Source: JACQFK01 sp964619955
GTDB taxonomy: Bacteria; Planctomycetota; MHYJ01; JACPRB01
DNA: 64,000 nucleotides
Reading direction: 5' to 3'
NCBI GenBank assembly: GCA_964619955.1
Contig: CAZUJF010000016.1
Location: forward strand, 45,179-109,178
Both the position numbers and the translations under genes were made by a program. Below the pieces are notes generated by a model. It was not told where the DNA came from. It searched no databases and was given only the letters and a program-made list of their open reading frames with translations. Below are positions 33,234-42,114 of this stretch, in pieces (position 1 is the stretch's first letter; every line of letters starts with the position of its first letter).

Positions 33234-33257
33234 CTCGTCCAGCGCCCCTCCGCGGCG

Positions 33258-33263
33258 TACAGT
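33258..33263 (+). promoter_or_regulatory. -10-like hexamer TACAGT at leaderless spacing
   Basis: TACAGT ends 7 bases before the GTG at 33271. There is no Shine-Dalgarno. It supports GTG as the start of the exported protein. Confidence 0.35.
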
Positions 33264-33270
33264 ATCCATC

Positions 33271-34242
33271 GTGTTCCTACTCGTCTTTCTGGCGCTGGGC
33301 GCGGTTCAGGACAAAAGCTCGGATCAGATCCTGACCGAGGCGGAGTCCCTGATGGCGGACGCGCGCAAGCTCTACGACACGGGCAAGACCCAGGGCATCC
33401 TCCAGGACATCGTCGACGCCGGCTTCAAAGCCGACGAGGCGCGCGCGAAGTACCAGGCCATCCAGCAGATCACGCAGGGCGAGAACCAGAAGAAGGCCGC
33501 CGCGGGCGTGCGCGAGGCGAACCAGCTCATCAAGCTCGTCAACGACGCGCGCGTCGCGCTGAAAAAGCCGGCGGGAGCTCCGCCTCCTGCCGCGCCTCCC
33601 CCGCCGGGCGCCCCGGCCCCCGCGCCCAAGCCGGTCCTGCCGCCGCCTCCCGACAAGAAGCCGCCCGCGGGCCCGGTGGTCGACCTGCTCAAGATGCTGG
33701 TGGCGGAGCGGGACATCGTCAACGGCAAGTGGATGATCCAGCCCGCGAAGGTCCTGCTCATGGAGAAGCGGGTGAAGGACACGCCGATCCCGCGGCTGGA
33801 GATCCCCTACACGCCGCCGGAGGAGTACGACCTGAGGGTGAACTTCCGCCACACGGGCAACGGCGGCATCTACCTGTTGCTGAGCAAGGGCGGCTCGCCG
33901 TTCGCGTTCGAGATGGGCGGCGAGGCGAACACGGTCTATGCGCTGCGCCACGTGAAGGAGCCGCCCGGGGATCCCGCGACGACGACGGTCCGCAAGGCGA
34001 AGTGTCTGGAGGGGGCGCGCTCGTACACCGCGCTGATCGAGGTGCGCAACGACGGCATCCGTGCCTACCTCGACGAGCTGCTGATCGTCTACACGTCGAT
34101 CGGCAGCGATAAGGACGTCTTCCTGGGCGCCGACCTCGCCCTGCGCCGTCCCGACATCCTCGGTCTGGCGGGCGCCAACCAGGCCGTCTTTTCCGCGATC
34201 GAGCTCGTCGAGATCAAGGGCAAGGGAAAACCCGCGCGTTAG
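33271..34242 (+). CDS. Exported protein with helical region, proline-rich linker and beta-sandwich
   Basis: The protein has 323 residues from a GTG start that gives a short signal peptide (FLLVFLALGAVQ). Residues about 20-95 form charged helices. A Pro/Ala-rich linker follows (about 97-130), and the C-terminal half is a DUF1080/LamG-like sandwich (LEIPYTPPEEYDLRVNFRHTG, then ANTVYALRHV and a final strand run). It may bind a saccharide or a surface partner in the periplasm. I do not recognise the family by name. An upstream in-frame reading into the lactonase is a shadow. Confidence 0.65.
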   Translation: MFLLVFLALGAVQDKSSDQILTEAESLMADARKLYDTGKTQGILQDIVDAGFKADEARAKYQAIQQITQGENQKKAAAGVREANQLIKLVNDARVALKKPAGAPPPAAPPPPGAPAPAPKPVLPPPPDKKPPAGPVVDLLKMLVAERDIVNGKWMIQPAKVLLMEKRVKDTPIPRLEIPYTPPEEYDLRVNFRHTGNGGIYLLLSKGGSPFAFEMGGEANTVYALRHVKEPPGDPATTTVRKAKCLEGARSYTALIEVRNDGIRAYLDELLIVYTSIGSDKDVFLGADLALRRPDILGLAGANQAVFSAIELVEIKGKGKPAR

Positions 34243-34280
34243 ACTTGATTCTTCATACTCCTTTTCTCATTCTACCCCCC

Positions 34281-35534
34281 ATGAAACATCTGCTCGCGAT
34301 CCTGCTCCTGGCCTCCGCTCCCGCGCTCGCCGCGGCCCAGGACTACCCGACCTTCCGCGGGGCCAAGCGCGACGGCCATTCTTCTGACACCGGCCTGCTG
34401 AAGGAATGGCCCAAGGAAGGACCGAAGCTGCTCTGGAAGAACCCGGAGCTCGGCGCGGGCTACGCGGGCGTGGCGAGCTTCGGCGGCAGGGTCTACACGC
34501 TCGGCGACAAGGACGGCGACACGAACCTGCTTTGCATCGACGCCGAGAGCGGCAAGCAGCTCTGGAAGTCCCGCGTCGGCAAGGAACTGAAGGAGAAGGA
34601 CAAGAAACCCGCCGACTGGTGGGGCAACCGCGCCACCCCGTCGACGGACGGCAAACTCGTGATCGCCCTCGCCCCGCTGGGCGAACTGGTCGCCTTCAGC
34701 TGCGCCGACGGCAAGGAAGTCTGGCGCAAACATCTGGTCGAGGAGTTCGGCGGACAGGTCGGCTACTGGGACTACTCGGAGTCGCCCCTGATCGATGGCA
34801 ATCAGGTGGCGGTCATCGCGGGCGGCAGCAAAGGCGCCGTGCTGGCCCTGAAGAAGGACAGCGGCCAGCCCGTCTGGCAGTCCAAGGAATTCACGGAGAA
34901 GGCCGAATACGCCTCGCTGGTGCCCGTCGAGATCGGCGGCATCAAGCAGTACCTGGCGTTCACGTCCCTCCATCTGGCGGGGATCGCGGCGGCCGACGGG
35001 AAGCTGCTCTGGAAGCAGGAGCGCCGCCCGGCGGGCACCAAGATGGTAGCCGTCATCCCCACGCCCATCTACAAAGACGGCATCCTCTTCGTCTGCTCCG
35101 GGTACGGCATCGGCCACGATGCGTACCAGATCAGCGCGGAGGGCGGGGCGTTCAAGCTCAAGGAGCTCTACAAGGGCGGCGAATTGGAGAATCACCACGG
35201 CGGCGTGATCCTGGCGGGCGATCATCTCTACGGCATCAACAACAGCAAGGCGCTGATCTGCATGGACCTGAAGACCGGCAAGGTCGCCTGGCAGGACAAG
35301 ACGGTCGCCAAGGGCTCGCTCGCCTACGCGGACGGCCTCTTCATCTCCCGTGCCGAGGACAAGAAGACGGGCACGGTCGTGATGTTCGAAGCCTCCCCCG
35401 CCGGGTACAAGGAGAAGGGGCGCTTCACCCCGCCCGACCTCAGCGGCTGGCCCGTCTGGGCGCACCCGACGATCTCCGGCGGCAAGCTCTTCCTCCGCGA
35501 CCAGAACACGCTGCTCTGCTACGCGGTGAAGTAA
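34281..35534 (+). CDS. Exported PQQ-like beta-propeller (BamB-type fold)
   Basis: The protein has 417 residues with a signal peptide (AILLLASAPALAAAQ). Repeated blades with the pattern LLCIDAESGKQLWKS, FSCADGKEVWRKH, GKLLWKQE and ICMDLKTGKVAWQD show an eight-bladed quinoprotein-like propeller. Such proteins are BamB lipoproteins, quinoprotein dehydrogenases or, in Planctomycetes, a very large group of uncharacterised exported propellers. No PQQ ligands or CxxCH are evident, so it is probably not a dehydrogenase. A further upstream ATG exists, but the chosen one gives the normal signal peptide. Confidence 0.8.
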   Translation: MKHLLAILLLASAPALAAAQDYPTFRGAKRDGHSSDTGLLKEWPKEGPKLLWKNPELGAGYAGVASFGGRVYTLGDKDGDTNLLCIDAESGKQLWKSRVGKELKEKDKKPADWWGNRATPSTDGKLVIALAPLGELVAFSCADGKEVWRKHLVEEFGGQVGYWDYSESPLIDGNQVAVIAGGSKGAVLALKKDSGQPVWQSKEFTEKAEYASLVPVEIGGIKQYLAFTSLHLAGIAAADGKLLWKQERRPAGTKMVAVIPTPIYKDGILFVCSGYGIGHDAYQISAEGGAFKLKELYKGGELENHHGGVILAGDHLYGINNSKALICMDLKTGKVAWQDKTVAKGSLAYADGLFISRAEDKKTGTVVMFEASPAGYKEKGRFTPPDLSGWPVWAHPTISGGKLFLRDQNTLLCYAVK

Positions 35535-35542
35535 GGGCGGGG

Positions 35543-35548
35543 TAGACT
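35543..35548 (+). promoter_or_regulatory. -10-like hexamer TAGACT before the membrane protein
   Basis: TAGACT ends 8 bases before the in-frame ATG at 35557. Another ATG at 35553 is out of frame. Confidence 0.3.
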
Positions 35549-35556
35549 GTCCATGG

Positions 35557-36804
35557 ATGGACATGGAGGCAGTCCGTAAACGCAGGCCGATCTGGAAGAT
35601 TGTCCTCAGCTTCCTCGGCATCCTGGCGGGCACCCTCATCGTCTTCCTGATCTGGCTGGCCCGCCTCTCCGAGCGCCGCTGGCACGACATGGAGCGGCGG
35701 GTCCAGGAGATGAAGGCGGAGTACCAGGCCCGCATCGCCCCACGTCCCGTCCTGCGCGGGGTGGCGACCCCCGGCAACGCCTGGGACGACTACCTGCCGG
35801 CCATCCACAAGTTGAAGGGCATCCATCGCGAAATCCCCACGCTCCATGAATACGTCTCCCGAGGCAAGAACGCCGATCGCACCGCGGTAGAGTCCCTCCT
35901 CAAGGTACACGGCGGGCTCCTCGATCAACTCAGAAAGGGGGCCGGCCGAACGGAGGGTCAATTCGGCTATGAATTTGAAGGAGTGGGGTTCAGCTGGGCA
36001 CGCTTTTGGAGTCCTGAATCACATAGCCTCGGGCATCTCGCCCATCTCAGCATTTGCCAGACTCGCCTACTTGGAGAGGCCGGCAAACTTCACGAGGCAA
36101 TTGCCCTCCTGCTCGACGTGGCTCAGTATGCCCGCGATCTTGGTGAGAATTCTCCCCTGAACGCTCTTAGGGATTCCAGATTCAACCTATCACTCCTGTT
36201 CGAAGAGCTTCGCGAACAGCTTTCCCCACGGATTTTCCCGGCCGAGGAAGCCGGTTTCCTCAAATGCGGGCTGGAAATCCTGGACCGTTTTCTCCCACGA
36301 GCTTCCGGCATGCTTCACTGCCAGATGATCGTCATGGGAGCCTTCCTACTTTCCGAAAATCAGTCATTTGTAGAGGAGCTCCCCATACCCTTCATGACAC
36401 GAATGCAGAGTTCCTACGCCTTCTTTGAATGTATCCAACTGCTGAGCCAGCTTGCGGAGGAGGAATCACCGTGGCTTGAATTCCAAGAATCCCATCGCCG
36501 TATCCTGAGAAAGGCAGAGAAATCATGGAACCCCATTCTTCCGATATTCATACCGCCCCTGCACACCTGGACCGAATTGCGCGAACAGCGCACCCAGCTC
36601 CGGCTCCTGCGCCTGGCCGCGACGTACCGAACCACAGGACAGATCCCCGAACTCGAGGACCCCTTCGGGACGAAGCTGCTGCATGCAGAGTCCGGCGACA
36701 AGCTGCGCTTCTGGAGCGTGGGGCCGGACGGCGTGGATGACAGCGGCAAGGGAGCCTGGAAAGCCGCAGCCACGGGCGACATCCTGCTCGAGATCGAGCG
36801 CTGA
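35557..36804 (+). CDS. Membrane-anchored protein of unknown function
   Basis: The protein has 415 residues. One membrane segment lies near residues 14-34 after a basic N terminus, followed by a long helical region with repeat-like hydrophobic spacing. The end, DPFGTKLL with GDKLRFWSVGPDGVDD, resembles the C-terminal strand pair of type II secretion pseudopilin-like or Planctomycete signal-anchored proteins. I do not recognise a defined family. About 600 bases in the middle are noticeably less G+C-rich than the ends, which may reflect transfer or relaxed selection. It is convergent with the glycosidase operon. Confidence 0.6.
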   Translation: MDMEAVRKRRPIWKIVLSFLGILAGTLIVFLIWLARLSERRWHDMERRVQEMKAEYQARIAPRPVLRGVATPGNAWDDYLPAIHKLKGIHREIPTLHEYVSRGKNADRTAVESLLKVHGGLLDQLRKGAGRTEGQFGYEFEGVGFSWARFWSPESHSLGHLAHLSICQTRLLGEAGKLHEAIALLLDVAQYARDLGENSPLNALRDSRFNLSLLFEELREQLSPRIFPAEEAGFLKCGLEILDRFLPRASGMLHCQMIVMGAFLLSENQSFVEELPIPFMTRMQSSYAFFECIQLLSQLAEEESPWLEFQESHRRILRKAEKSWNPILPIFIPPLHTWTELREQRTQLRLLRLAATYRTTGQIPELEDPFGTKLLHAESGDKLRFWSVGPDGVDDSGKGAWKAAATGDILLEIER

Positions 36805-36813
36805 CGCGAGCCT

Positions 36814-39444
36814 CTACTTCTCGATCACGTAGTAGAGCGTCGAGGACAGGAGCGTAAACGCGGCGGCGTTGCCGGGCGGAACAGACTTGGCCTCGTAGCC
36901 CCCCGCATCCAGCGCCTTCACCTTGAGCGTCGCGGCGTCCGCGCGCTTGAGCGAGACCTTGCCCGCGAGGTGCTTCACCACCAACGGCGGACCGCCCGTC
37001 TCCGCGATCGGACGCAGGCCCTCACCCGGCGCCGACCAGCCGAAGGGCTGCTCCTCCGAGAAGACCTGCAGCAGCATCTTCTTCGAGGTCTTCAGCGGCT
37101 GGCCGTCCAGCGCCACCAGCACGATCGCCCCGTAGTCCAACCCCGACTCGATCGTCACGTCCCCGAGCGTCTGCGGACCGGCCTTCGCCAGGTAGCCCGT
37201 CACCCCCTGCGCCGCCGGAGCGTCCACCCGGACCAAGCCCTGCTCGTAGTCCCAGCTCAGCTCGCCCGTCTGGCTCTTCACCAGCCCTTTGCTGCGGTCG
37301 ATGTATTTCGAAAGCTCCGTCACCTTCGACGGGCCGCCCTTCTCCGTCACGTTCACCTCGACCCGGCCCACCAGGAACGCCAGCGGATCGATCGAGCCCG
37401 GCGTCTCCGTCTCCAGCACCTTGCCCGCCGGCACGTCCTTCTTGCGGAACTCGTCCAGGTTCTGCGGCGCGCCCACCGGCATCCCTTTCAGGGCAAACAG
37501 CTCCGAGAGCTTCAGCTCCAGCTGCGCCACCGGCTCCGCCGTCCTCACGAGCCCCTTCCGATACATCAACGCCGCCGCGGGGAACTGGCCGTACGTCGAC
37601 GGCGTCGCGATCCCGAACTTCCCGATCGACTGGGACCACGAAGGCTCGCTCGTCGCGAAGAAGACGAAGCCGTCCGTGCCCTGCAGGAGCCCGTAGGCCG
37701 CGCAGAGCAGCGGGAAATCCGCCCGCGTGCGGTTCGGCGGCGTCCAGTTGATCTCGCTGATCGTCGACGGTTTGCCGTTCCAGCCCAGGTCCATGATCGG
37801 CAGCGAGAAACTCCGCTCGCCCTTCTTCTCCCCCTCAAACCGCAGCGCCGAGGCGTCGTCGTAGCGGTCCCCCTTCGAGATGGAGTAGCCCGCCCGCTCG
37901 CCCTGGTGCGGCCCCCCGTAGTAGCCGTGCCGGTCCATGAAATCGCAGCCCGTGTTGGACCACTTGTCGAGCGGCCCGAGCAGCCGCGCCTCGGCGGTCA
38001 CCCAGTTCGAGCCCGTGACGGACCCTTTGAAGCCGAGATCCTTCTTCAGGTAGCCGTACATCGCGTCGTAATACTTCCGCTGCAGCAGCGCGAGAAACTC
38101 CGCCGTCTCCCGGGCGCGCGCATCCTTCCGATTGAACAGATCCCACATTCCCATGAAGCCCGCGCGGCCCGCGGCGGCGTCGTCCCCGCGGATCTTCGCC
38201 CCGCCCCACTTGGCAAACGCGGCCTCGAGCCCCCCGTGCCGCGCCTTCAACCACTCCCCATACTGCTTCTCCAGGATCAGCATCTGGGCCTCGGGCACGT
38301 TTTGGTACGGCGTGAAGGTCCAGAAGAAGATCGAGTCCTCGTTCTGGATCTCGATCTGCGCCACGACCGGGTCCTGCCCGAGGGGCAGTCCGGTGTGCGG
38401 ATTCTTCGCCGCGAGCAGCCCCTTCCACCAGGCCTTTTGCAGCTCCTGGAAGCGCGCATTGAAGAACGGCGTCGCGAACGTGTTCTTGTCCCCGTTGTAG
38501 CCGTCCAGGCCCGCCACGCCCTTGGGACGGAACCAGACCGGGAAGTACGTCGACAGGTTGAGGTAGATCCCCTCGCGCTTGAGCGCCGCCGCAAAGTAAT
38601 GGATGCGCGCGATCTTGACCTCGTCGATCTTCGTCGGATCCTCGTCGCGCCACACGGCTCCGTGCAGTCGCACGAGGTTCACGCCCAGCTTGGCGTGCCA
38701 GCGCGCATAGCGGTCGATCTCCGCCGGCTCCCGCAACAGCACGTCATGTCCCGTGTTCGTGGCCCAGAAGCGCACGGGCTCCCCCGTCTTCTCGTGCACG
38801 AACTGCGCCCCTTTCGCGACGATGAAACCCTGCTCCCCCGCCGTCTTCTCGTTCAGGTGCCGCAGATCGATGGGCGACGCCGTGAAGGGGTCCGCATCCG
38901 GCTCGAACGGGAACCAGCCCTCCGGCGCCTTCCCGTACTTCTCTCCCGGCTTCATCTTGCCCCGGGCCGTGAAGGAGCCGGGCGTGAGCAGGAAACAATC
39001 GAACGCCGCGCCGCCCTTCGGCTCCAGCAGCTCGATCCTCAGCGCGTGCGCCCCGGCCTTCAGCTTGACGGCGCCCAAGTGGACCCAGTTCGCCCCGATG
39101 AACTTCGCCAGCTCCACGCCGTCGAGCAGGGCGATGTCCCGGCCGCAGTCCTTCCACGGCTGCCCGTCGAAGTTCCAGCGGAACGGCCCGTGCTGCCAGA
39201 ACTTCCGCGCGAAGAAGCGGTACTCCGCCTCCTTCGGCACGCTCACCTCGTACTCGAGGAAGAGGATCTTGCCGGGCTCCGACGCGCCGATCCACTTCCC
39301 GCCCGAGAGCAGCTCCCTGCCGCGCTCGTCATAGGGCCCGAAGGGATGTTTGTCGGGGAAGTTCGTCGACTTCGGCGTCTCCGCCTCCCACCAGACCCAG
39401 TCCTGGGCCAGCAGCAGGGACAAACCGGCGATCGCAGTCAGCAT
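36814..39444 (-). CDS. Secreted glycosidase, clan-A TIM barrel with N-terminal CBM
   Basis: The protein has 876 residues with a signal peptide of about 14 residues. An N-terminal CBM35-like region (WWEAETPKS and following, about 15-160) precedes a barrel of clan GH-A type. The acid/base glutamate is expected in IEIQNEDSIFF and the nucleophile in ISEINWTPPNR, with NLVRLHG and NLSTYFP as other barrel strands. C-terminal beta domains follow. The family is not GH5, GH39 or GH42 by simple inspection, and the substrate is unknown. GAGGAAGG precedes the ATG and the FecR-GH30 stop is 15 bases away, so it is in the sigma-factor operon. Confidence 0.8.
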   Translation of the reverse strand: MLTAIAGLSLLLAQDWVWWEAETPKSTNFPDKHPFGPYDERGRELLSGGKWIGASEPGKILFLEYEVSVPKEAEYRFFARKFWQHGPFRWNFDGQPWKDCGRDIALLDGVELAKFIGANWVHLGAVKLKAGAHALRIELLEPKGGAAFDCFLLTPGSFTARGKMKPGEKYGKAPEGWFPFEPDADPFTASPIDLRHLNEKTAGEQGFIVAKGAQFVHEKTGEPVRFWATNTGHDVLLREPAEIDRYARWHAKLGVNLVRLHGAVWRDEDPTKIDEVKIARIHYFAAALKREGIYLNLSTYFPVWFRPKGVAGLDGYNGDKNTFATPFFNARFQELQKAWWKGLLAAKNPHTGLPLGQDPVVAQIEIQNEDSIFFWTFTPYQNVPEAQMLILEKQYGEWLKARHGGLEAAFAKWGGAKIRGDDAAAGRAGFMGMWDLFNRKDARARETAEFLALLQRKYYDAMYGYLKKDLGFKGSVTGSNWVTAEARLLGPLDKWSNTGCDFMDRHGYYGGPHQGERAGYSISKGDRYDDASALRFEGEKKGERSFSLPIMDLGWNGKPSTISEINWTPPNRTRADFPLLCAAYGLLQGTDGFVFFATSEPSWSQSIGKFGIATPSTYGQFPAAALMYRKGLVRTAEPVAQLELKLSELFALKGMPVGAPQNLDEFRKKDVPAGKVLETETPGSIDPLAFLVGRVEVNVTEKGGPSKVTELSKYIDRSKGLVKSQTGELSWDYEQGLVRVDAPAAQGVTGYLAKAGPQTLGDVTIESGLDYGAIVLVALDGQPLKTSKKMLLQVFSEEQPFGWSAPGEGLRPIAETGGPPLVVKHLAGKVSLKRADAATLKVKALDAGGYEAKSVPPGNAAAFTLLSSTLYYVIEK

Positions 39445-39459
39445 AATCCTTCCTCGGGT

Positions 39460-41499
39460 TCAACGTGCGGTCTGAAGCGTGACGACGCTCTTCGCGGGAA
39501 TTTCCAGTTCGACGCGGCCGTCCACGGGACGCAAGACTCCGGCGGGATCGCAGCGGCGCTCCGCGTCGGAGACAAATACCGCGAGCGGCGCGGACCCCGT
39601 CCGAAGCCCCATGCGGATCGATTCCGATTCTCGGTTCACCAGCACGAGCGTCAGCACGGCGTCCGCCTCGTGCCAGAACGCCGCGACCGGGAGCGCCGCG
39701 CCGTCCGGGGACGCGTGCACGCGGACCGCGCCGGGCCGGATGAAGCGGCTGAACTGCTTGAACGCCGCGTACTTCGGGGAACGGGTGTCCGTCGAGCGCG
39801 TCAGCGCCACGGCGGGTTCGTCGTCCGCGAACTGGTAGTAGAGATAGGCCTCCGCGCCGCCGTGCACGAGCACGTCGTGCAGTTCCAGCGCGAGCGAGAG
39901 CGCCCCGCCGGGGCCGATCCAGTCCGGCAGATGGTCCGCCGCGCTCGTCACCCAGACGCCGCGGCCGCGCGGCTCCAGCGTGCGCCGCAGATGATCCCAG
40001 GCCTGGGCGTCGTCCTCGCCGGGTCCGAGCGGGCCCTGGAGGGCGATCGCGCAACCCGCCGCCTGACGACCCAGCCCGCGCGCAAACGCCAGCGCCTCGT
40101 CCATCGGCTCCAGACGGCTCCGGCCCACGAGTTCGGGACCGAGCAGCCGCGTCCGGAGGCCTTCCCGCGCAAAGACCCTCAGGATCTCCTCCGACACCGC
40201 GAGGAAGTCCTCGGGGCTCCAGGAGCAGGAGGCAAAGCGCACGCCCCACTCGGCTTCGTTGCGCAGCGACACCGCGGCGACCGGCACGCCGCTGCGCGCC
40301 TCGATGCCCTTGCAGTATGCCGCCAGGAAGCGAGCGAAGTGCGCCTGCCGATCCTCACGCAGGCGTCCCGTGCCGACGGTCCTCCCCGTCGTCTTCATCC
40401 AGCCCGGAGGACTCCAGACCGTCGCGACCAGCTGGAAGTCGGAGCCGCGCCGGGCCTTCAACGCGCGGGCCAGGTCCGACACGAGCGCGACCGAGGGATG
40501 AGCCCAGAGCAGCCGGTCCCCGCGGATGAGCGACGCGTCGGCAATTTCGTCGGGCAGCGTCTCGGGCTCCACCGGCACGCGCAGGATCGACGCACCCAGA
40601 TCCTGCGCCCAGAGCTCCGCGAACTCAGGCGTGCGGTACAGCGACGCGAGCCGCGGTTTCCAGTCCAGCATCGAGGTTCCGAAACCCTCGATCCGCTGGT
40701 ACCGTCGCTTGAGATCCACGGATATTTCGAGCTCGCGGGTGAGGCGGAGTTCCGGCAGCGCGGACCCGGACAGCAGCGCGGAATATCCGCCCGGAACGTC
40801 GAGCCGGCTCCCCTCCACGCGCACCCGGCCCTCGAGGACCCGCAGCAGCCCGGCGTCGACGCTGAAACGACCGCCCCCGGAGCTCAGGTCGACGATCCCT
40901 GTCGAGAGCCGGAAGGCCCGGCCCGCAGGCTGCGCCTCGAGCGCGACCTCGACCCCTCCCCGCAGGAGCTGCAGCCGCTTACCCTCCCCGCTCATCCGCT
41001 TCAACGCCGCGGGACCGCGAAGACTCAGGCGGCTCCCATCCGGGTAGACCAGGTCCGCCTCGGCGCCGGCTTCGAGTTCGAGCAGCGCATCGACGCGAAG
41101 CGCGCCCCCCCGACCCGCGAGACGTTCGATCCGGGGTTCCGCCTCATCGCCGGCCGGGGCCGCCGGACGTCCCAGCATGAGCGCCGTCACCGCGATGATC
41201 AGCGCCGCGGCGGCGATCGCGATCCGGCGCGCCGGACGGCGGTCCATCTTCGCCTCCACACGGTCGGCGAAGCGGCGCTTCTCCTCGAGATAGCCCAGCG
41301 TCCGAACGACTTCATCGACGAAGCGGGCGTCGTCCTGCTTCGCGAAGCGGTGCCGCAGCAGGGAGTGTGTCTGCTCCAGCGCCGCGGCTTCGGCGGCCAG
41401 CGCGGGATCGGCCTCCAGCAGCGCGAGCAGCTCGGCCTCGCCGGCGGGATCCAGTCCGCCCTCGAAGTGCTGCGCCAGCAGACGGCGGGCGCGGTTCAT
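39460..41499 (-). CDS. FecR-like anti-sigma regulator fused to a GH30-like domain
   Basis: The protein has 679 residues. The N-terminal cytoplasmic helical anti-sigma region (1-90) precedes one membrane segment (about 92-110), a FecR-type beta domain (about 118-240) and a GH30-like barrel plus side domain (about 255-679). GH30 marks are QRIEGFGTSMLDW, VWSPPGWMKTTG and NEAEW with E415 as acid/base. At the expected nucleophile strand the sequence reads VWVTSAAD, so S519 replaces Glu and activity is doubtful. It looks like a surface sensor that binds glycan and controls the coupled sigma factor. ATG chosen by the ATGA overlap. An in-frame start lies six codons upstream. Confidence 0.8.
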   Translation of the reverse strand: MNRARRLLAQHFEGGLDPAGEAELLALLEADPALAAEAAALEQTHSLLRHRFAKQDDARFVDEVVRTLGYLEEKRRFADRVEAKMDRRPARRIAIAAAALIIAVTALMLGRPAAPAGDEAEPRIERLAGRGGALRVDALLELEAGAEADLVYPDGSRLSLRGPAALKRMSGEGKRLQLLRGGVEVALEAQPAGRAFRLSTGIVDLSSGGGRFSVDAGLLRVLEGRVRVEGSRLDVPGGYSALLSGSALPELRLTRELEISVDLKRRYQRIEGFGTSMLDWKPRLASLYRTPEFAELWAQDLGASILRVPVEPETLPDEIADASLIRGDRLLWAHPSVALVSDLARALKARRGSDFQLVATVWSPPGWMKTTGRTVGTGRLREDRQAHFARFLAAYCKGIEARSGVPVAAVSLRNEAEWGVRFASCSWSPEDFLAVSEEILRVFAREGLRTRLLGPELVGRSRLEPMDEALAFARGLGRQAAGCAIALQGPLGPGEDDAQAWDHLRRTLEPRGRGVWVTSAADHLPDWIGPGGALSLALELHDVLVHGGAEAYLYYQFADDEPAVALTRSTDTRSPKYAAFKQFSRFIRPGAVRVHASPDGAALPVAAFWHEADAVLTLVLVNRESESIRMGLRTGSAPLAVFVSDAERRCDPAGVLRPVDGRVELEIPAKSVVTLQTAR

Positions 41500-42032
41500 G
41501 TCCCGCCCTCCAGGCACTTCTTCAAGCCCCGGCGCAGCCTCAGCAGCAGCATCTTCACCGCATCGACGGAGACCGACAGATCCTCCGCGATCTCCGAGAG
41601 CGGCACGCCTTCATAGCGGCGCCGGAGGATGCCCGCCTGCCGCCGGTTCAGCGTCCCGAGGCAGTGGTCCAGGCGCTCCGCCATGGGTCCGGCCTCGGCC
41701 TCGCGCTCCCGGAGTTTTCCGTCGAGGAAATAGCGCAGCGCGTTCTGGCGGTTCCGGGCTTCGCGGCGCGCCGCATCGAGATACGCCATCGCCTTGTAGC
41801 GCCCGATCGTCTTGAGCCAGGCCCCGAGGCTGGTGCCCGGCGTGTAATCGGAGAGCCGCTCGAAGGCGAAGACGAACGTGTCCTGCGCGAGGTCATCCAC
41901 GTCGGCGGAAGGGATCCCGTGGGCCGCGATCGCGGCGCGGACTCCCGCCTGATGGGCCTCGACGATGACCCGGTACGCGGAGCGCTCGCCCCGGCGCACC
42001 CGGAGGACCGCCTCGTCAACGCTGTCGTCCAT
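41496..42032 (-). CDS. ECF RNA polymerase sigma factor of the glycosidase operon
   Basis: The protein has 178 residues. Region 2 carries DVDDLAQDTFVFAFERLSDY and SLGAWLKTIGRYKAMAYLDAARR. Region 4 carries VPLSEIAEDLSVSVDAVKMLLLRLR. An upstream in-frame ATG would add 28 residues of poor composition. I prefer the internal ATG because TATTCT ends 8 bases before it. The stop overlaps the FecR-GH30 start by ATGA. It should be held inactive by that protein and, when released, transcribe its own operon and perhaps the divergent glycosidase-like lipoprotein gene. Confidence 0.9.
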   Translation of the reverse strand: MDDSVDEAVLRVRRGERSAYRVIVEAHQAGVRAAIAAHGIPSADVDDLAQDTFVFAFERLSDYTPGTSLGAWLKTIGRYKAMAYLDAARREARNRQNALRYFLDGKLREREAEAGPMAERLDHCLGTLNRRQAGILRRRYEGVPLSEIAEDLSVSVDAVKMLLLRLRRGLKKCLEGGT

Positions 42033-42040
42033 GCCTGTAT

Positions 42041-42046
42041 AGAATA
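42041..42046 (-). promoter_or_regulatory. -10-like hexamer TATTCT of the sigma-FecR-glycosidase operon
   Basis: TATTCT on the minus strand ends 8 bases before the ATG at 42032. It is about 53 bases from the divergent -10-like hexamer of the lipoprotein gene, so one regulator could control both sides. Confidence 0.4.
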
Positions 42047-42099
42047 GGCCCCGGCGGGCCGGAGTAACGCTGCTAATAGTCTTGCCGCACGGCTCATGG

Positions 42100-42105
42100 T
42101 AGCAT
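42100..42105 (+). promoter_or_regulatory. -10-like hexamer TAGCAT of the lipoprotein gene
   Basis: TAGCAT ends 9 bases before the ATG at 42115, again with no Shine-Dalgarno. It lies in the short divergent region shared with the sigma factor. Confidence 0.35.
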
Positions 42106-42114
42106 TCCGGACCC

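Noticed and set aside
36970..41616. Plus-strand open frame of about 1,548 codons
   Set aside because: Antisense to the glycosidase and FecR-GH30 genes. The composition is Arg/His/Pro-rich with no recognisable fold.
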